This document shows, piece after piece, positions 61,905 through 64,000 of a stretch of 64,000 nt of DNA. This DNA is from JAJDZL01 sp965220665 (lineage in GTDB: Bacteria; Pseudomonadota; Gammaproteobacteria; Arenicellales; JAJDZL01). Position 1 is the first letter of the stretch, and each line of letters starts with the position of its first letter. The stretch covers positions 496,001 to 560,000 of the forward strand of contig CBDCQQ010000004.1 of the NCBI GenBank assembly GCA_965220665.1, read 5' to 3'. The translations under genes and the position numbers were made by a program. The notes below the pieces were generated by a model. That model saw nothing but the letters and a program-made list of their open reading frames with translations. It had not been told where the DNA came from and searched no databases.

Positions 61905-62076
61905 CACTGAACCGTATATACCCTACGATCGTATTGATACAATCTAAAATTAAGTCTCAACATCTCAACAAAAATCATGTATCCAATGCTAGACCAAATT
62001 ACAAAAACGTCAGATTGGTCAACATTGAACAATAAGAATTTAGCTTCGTTTCAATTCAAAACCGGAAGATATTGAA

Positions 62077-63702
62077 TTGCCAAAGAGAGACCCTCCTAAC
62101 AAAAGTCAAAAAGATAACATTGAATCCGATCAAGGCGCAACGATCGGCTACGAAGACGAATTGTGGCGCATGGCCGATACTCTGCGCGGTTCAATGGATG
62201 CAGCTGAATACAAACACGTGGTGCTTGGCTTGATTTTTTTGAAATACATTTCTGATGCATTCGAGGAACACAGAGCAAAGGTAATAGCGGAATGGGGAAA
62301 AGACGCTGCTGACGATCGCGACGAATATATAGCGGATAACATATTTTGGGTTCCAACGGAGTCGCGCTGGCAAAAAATTTCTGATCAAGCGAAACAGCCT
62401 GATATCGGTCAGGTTGTTGATAATGCCATGGTTGCAATTGAACGAGACAATTCAATGCTCAAAAATGTGTTGCCGAAAGATTATGCCAGACCGGTTGTTG
62501 ATTCTTCTCGGCTGGGGCAACTAATTGACACCATCAGCAATATTAGGGTTGGAGATGAAGAAGCCAGATCAAGAGATGTACTAGGTAGGGTTTACGAATA
62601 TTTTCTGTCGAGGTTTGCGAATGCGGAAGGTAAAAAAGGAGGCGAGTTTTATACACCGCGATGCATTGTGCGACTGTTGGTTGAAATGTTGGAACCTTAT
62701 CATGGACGAGTTTACGATCCCTGCTGTGGTTCATCTGGCATGTTTGTTCAATCTATTGAGTTCATTCGTGCTTTCGGAAACGGTAACGGAAATGAAAGAA
62801 GTCTTCCGAATGATCCTCGAATTGATATTTCGATCTTTGGACAAGAATCCAATTACACGACTTGGCGCCTTTCAAGAATGAATCTTGCAATACGAGGAAT
62901 TGATGGGCAGATTGCGCATGGCGACAGTTTTCACAATGATCGTCATCCAGACCTGAAAGCGGATTTCATCCTCGCTAATCCACCATTTAATGTTTCTGAC
63001 TGGGGTGGAGATCAGTTTGTCGACGATAAGCGTTGGCAGTTTGGTACCCCTCCTAAAGGCAATGCCAACTTCGCGTGGGTTCAGCATATGATTCATCACT
63101 TGGCACCGAACGGCGTTGCCGGATTTGTTCTTGCCAACGGTTCAATGTCCAGCAATCAATCAAATGAAGGCGAGATTAGAAAAAATCTTGTTGAAGCTGG
63201 ACTTGTCGACTGCATGGTCGCTCTACCCGGTCAGTTGTTTTATTCGACCCAAATTCCTGCGTGTCTATGGTTTTTGGCGCGTGATCGCAGTAATGGCAAT
63301 TATCGCGAGCGACGCGATGAAATTCTATTCATTGATGCCCGTACGCTCGGCAAGATGGTAAGCCGAACACATCGAGAATTGTCAGATAGAGAAATTAGTC
63401 TTATCTCAGAAACTTACCATGCTTGGCGAAACAAAAATTATTCTGACAACTACGCAGATATTCCAGGATTCTGCAAGAGTACAACTTTGGAGGAAATTCG
63501 CAAACATGGTCACGTGCTTACCCCTGGTCGTTATGTAGGCGTACCTCCAGAGGAAGAAGACCGAGAGCCCTTCGAAGACAAAATGAAGCGGCTAGTTGTT
63601 CAATTGCGAGAACAACAGGAACAGGGGGCGAAGTTGGATGTCGCTATTGTGCGAAACCTAACCCAACTTGGGTTCTGGAGTGAAAAACAGAATGTCGAAT
63701 AA
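62077..63702 (+). CDS. hsdM: Type I restriction-modification system methyltransferase subunit HsdM
   Basis: A 541-residue N6-adenine DNA methyltransferase, starting at TTG 62077. Residues 24-150 are the HsdM N-terminal helical domain (ELWRMADTLRGSMDAAEYKH). GGEFYTPRCIVRLLVEML, then VYDPCCGSSGMF (212-223) is the SAM motif I, and ADFILANPPFNVSDW with NPPF at 301-304 is the catalytic motif IV. Length is standard. The stop overlaps a small HEPN-like gene by 11 bp; hsdS and hsdR are expected beyond the window edge. It methylates host DNA for self-recognition. Confidence 0.93.
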   Translation: MPKRDPPNKSQKDNIESDQGATIGYEDELWRMADTLRGSMDAAEYKHVVLGLIFLKYISDAFEEHRAKVIAEWGKDAADDRDEYIADNIFWVPTESRWQKISDQAKQPDIGQVVDNAMVAIERDNSMLKNVLPKDYARPVVDSSRLGQLIDTISNIRVGDEEARSRDVLGRVYEYFLSRFANAEGKKGGEFYTPRCIVRLLVEMLEPYHGRVYDPCCGSSGMFVQSIEFIRAFGNGNGNERSLPNDPRIDISIFGQESNYTTWRLSRMNLAIRGIDGQIAHGDSFHNDRHPDLKADFILANPPFNVSDWGGDQFVDDKRWQFGTPPKGNANFAWVQHMIHHLAPNGVAGFVLANGSMSSNQSNEGEIRKNLVEAGLVDCMVALPGQLFYSTQIPACLWFLARDRSNGNYRERRDEILFIDARTLGKMVSRTHRELSDREISLISETYHAWRNKNYSDNYADIPGFCKSTTLEEIRKHGHVLTPGRYVGVPPEEEDREPFEDKMKRLVVQLREQQEQGAKLDVAIVRNLTQLGFWSEKQNVE

Positions 63703-64000
63703 CAAACCCGTAACAGCGCCTTTCGAACGAGCAATTCAACGTCTTGAAGAGGGACTGGTGCGTTACCGGTCCGACACAACCGATGCACTGGTTCGCGATG
63801 GTCTCATTCAACGCTTTGAATTTACCTATGAACTTGGACACAAGATTCTAAAGCGCTATCTCGAATATGCCTCAGCAAACCCAGAGCAGTTTGATCGGAT
63901 GACTTTTCAGGATCTGATTCGTACGGCAAACGAACAAGGACTGTTGCTCGGCGAGTGGATTGATTGGCGTGGATTCCGAGAAATGCGAGCGAAAAGCAGT
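63692..64000 (+). CDS. HI0074-family nucleotidyltransferase substrate-binding protein (partial)
   Basis: ATG 63692 starts inside the end of hsdM (11-bp overlap) and the frame runs to the window edge (103 codons). FERAIQRLEEGLVRYR, then VRDGLIQRFEFTYELGHKIL and MTFQDLIRTANEQGLL match the HI0074/HEPN-like helical proteins that pair with minimal nucleotidyltransferases (MNT). Such pairs are frequent toxin-antitoxin-like modules. The partner MNT gene, if present, lies outside the window. Being coupled to hsdM suggests co-transfer with the restriction locus. Confidence 0.75.
   Translation, partial: MSNNKPVTAPFERAIQRLEEGLVRYRSDTTDALVRDGLIQRFEFTYELGHKILKRYLEYASANPEQFDRMTFQDLIRTANEQGLLLGEWIDWRGFREMRAKSS

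Noticed and set aside
1..64000. CRISPR array
   Set aside because: No regularly spaced direct repeats with unique spacers were seen; the only tandem repeats are the IS21 tips.
1..64000. tRNA or rRNA genes
   Set aside because: No cloverleaf T-arm sequence of the GGTTCRANYC kind in a suitable context and no rRNA-like block were noticed.

Overview
The window looks like chromosome of a heterotrophic proteobacterium, most likely a gammaproteobacterium from a marine or host-associated setting. This rests on gene content: electron-transfer flavoprotein dehydrogenase, DmdC-like and SauS-like enzymes, a TRAP binding protein, an ars operon and a type I restriction locus. It is inference, because there is no rRNA or other marker gene. 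Host genes are AT-leaning, while the insertion sequences are clearly GC-richer. Several disrupted or decayed genes suggest ongoing mobile-element activity.

Region 1 (1-6.5 kb) holds catabolic genes: a DsbA-fold isomerase, a PLP group II decarboxylase, a short-chain dehydrogenase, a urea-carboxylase-associated (DUF1989) protein, ETF:ubiquinone oxidoreductase and a 53-residue Cys-pair protein. Region 2 (6.8-11.0 kb) is a four-gene ABC transporter/GntR/GIN-domain operon behind a visible promoter and palindromic operator. Its ATPase gene is cut by an intact IS256-family element with a perfect 8-bp target duplication. Region 3 (11.2-14.3 kb) has an aromatic amino acid decarboxylase whose first 505 bp exist twice and flank a vapBC-like toxin-antitoxin module.

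Region 4 (14.3-23.5 kb) is a three-level nest of mobile DNA. A decayed IS91-family element (Y2 transposase plus tyrosine recombinase) is split by a recombinase-in-trio (RIT) element with perfect 90-bp inverted repeats. The RIT element is itself hit near the start of its first recombinase gene by an intact IS21-family element with a 5-bp target duplication.

Region 5 (23.5-32.6 kb) carries an operon resembling sulfoacetate/sulfoacetaldehyde metabolism (acylating dehydrogenase, CoA ligase, short-chain dehydrogenase), csaA, a DmdC-like acyl-CoA dehydrogenase, a secreted PEBP-like protein and a second toxin-antitoxin pair. Region 6 (32.9-45.8 kb) is the most distinctive functional locus: glycerate kinase, a PF13769-like small protein, an unknown protein and MetF, then, after a small arsR-arsI-aquaporin operon, a seven-gene run. 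That run encodes a cobalamin-reactivation-domain protein, a methyl-THF:corrinoid methyltransferase, a URO-D-type methyltransferase, a corrinoid protein, a RACo-like ferredoxin/ASKHA reactivase, a His-rich G3E GTPase and a GntR regulator. Together they look like a complete corrinoid demethylase that delivers a methyl group from an unknown substrate to tetrahydrofolate.

Region 7 (45.8-64 kb) has a tandem UvrA of 1862 residues, an agmatinase-family ureohydrolase, a 2.5-kb DDE insertion sequence with 16-bp terminal repeats, an orphan TRAP binding protein, a BisC/TorA-type molybdoenzyme, a DUF4143 ATPase, an aldo/keto reductase relic, and the start of a type I restriction-modification locus (hsdM followed by an HI0074-like nucleotidyltransferase partner running off the end).
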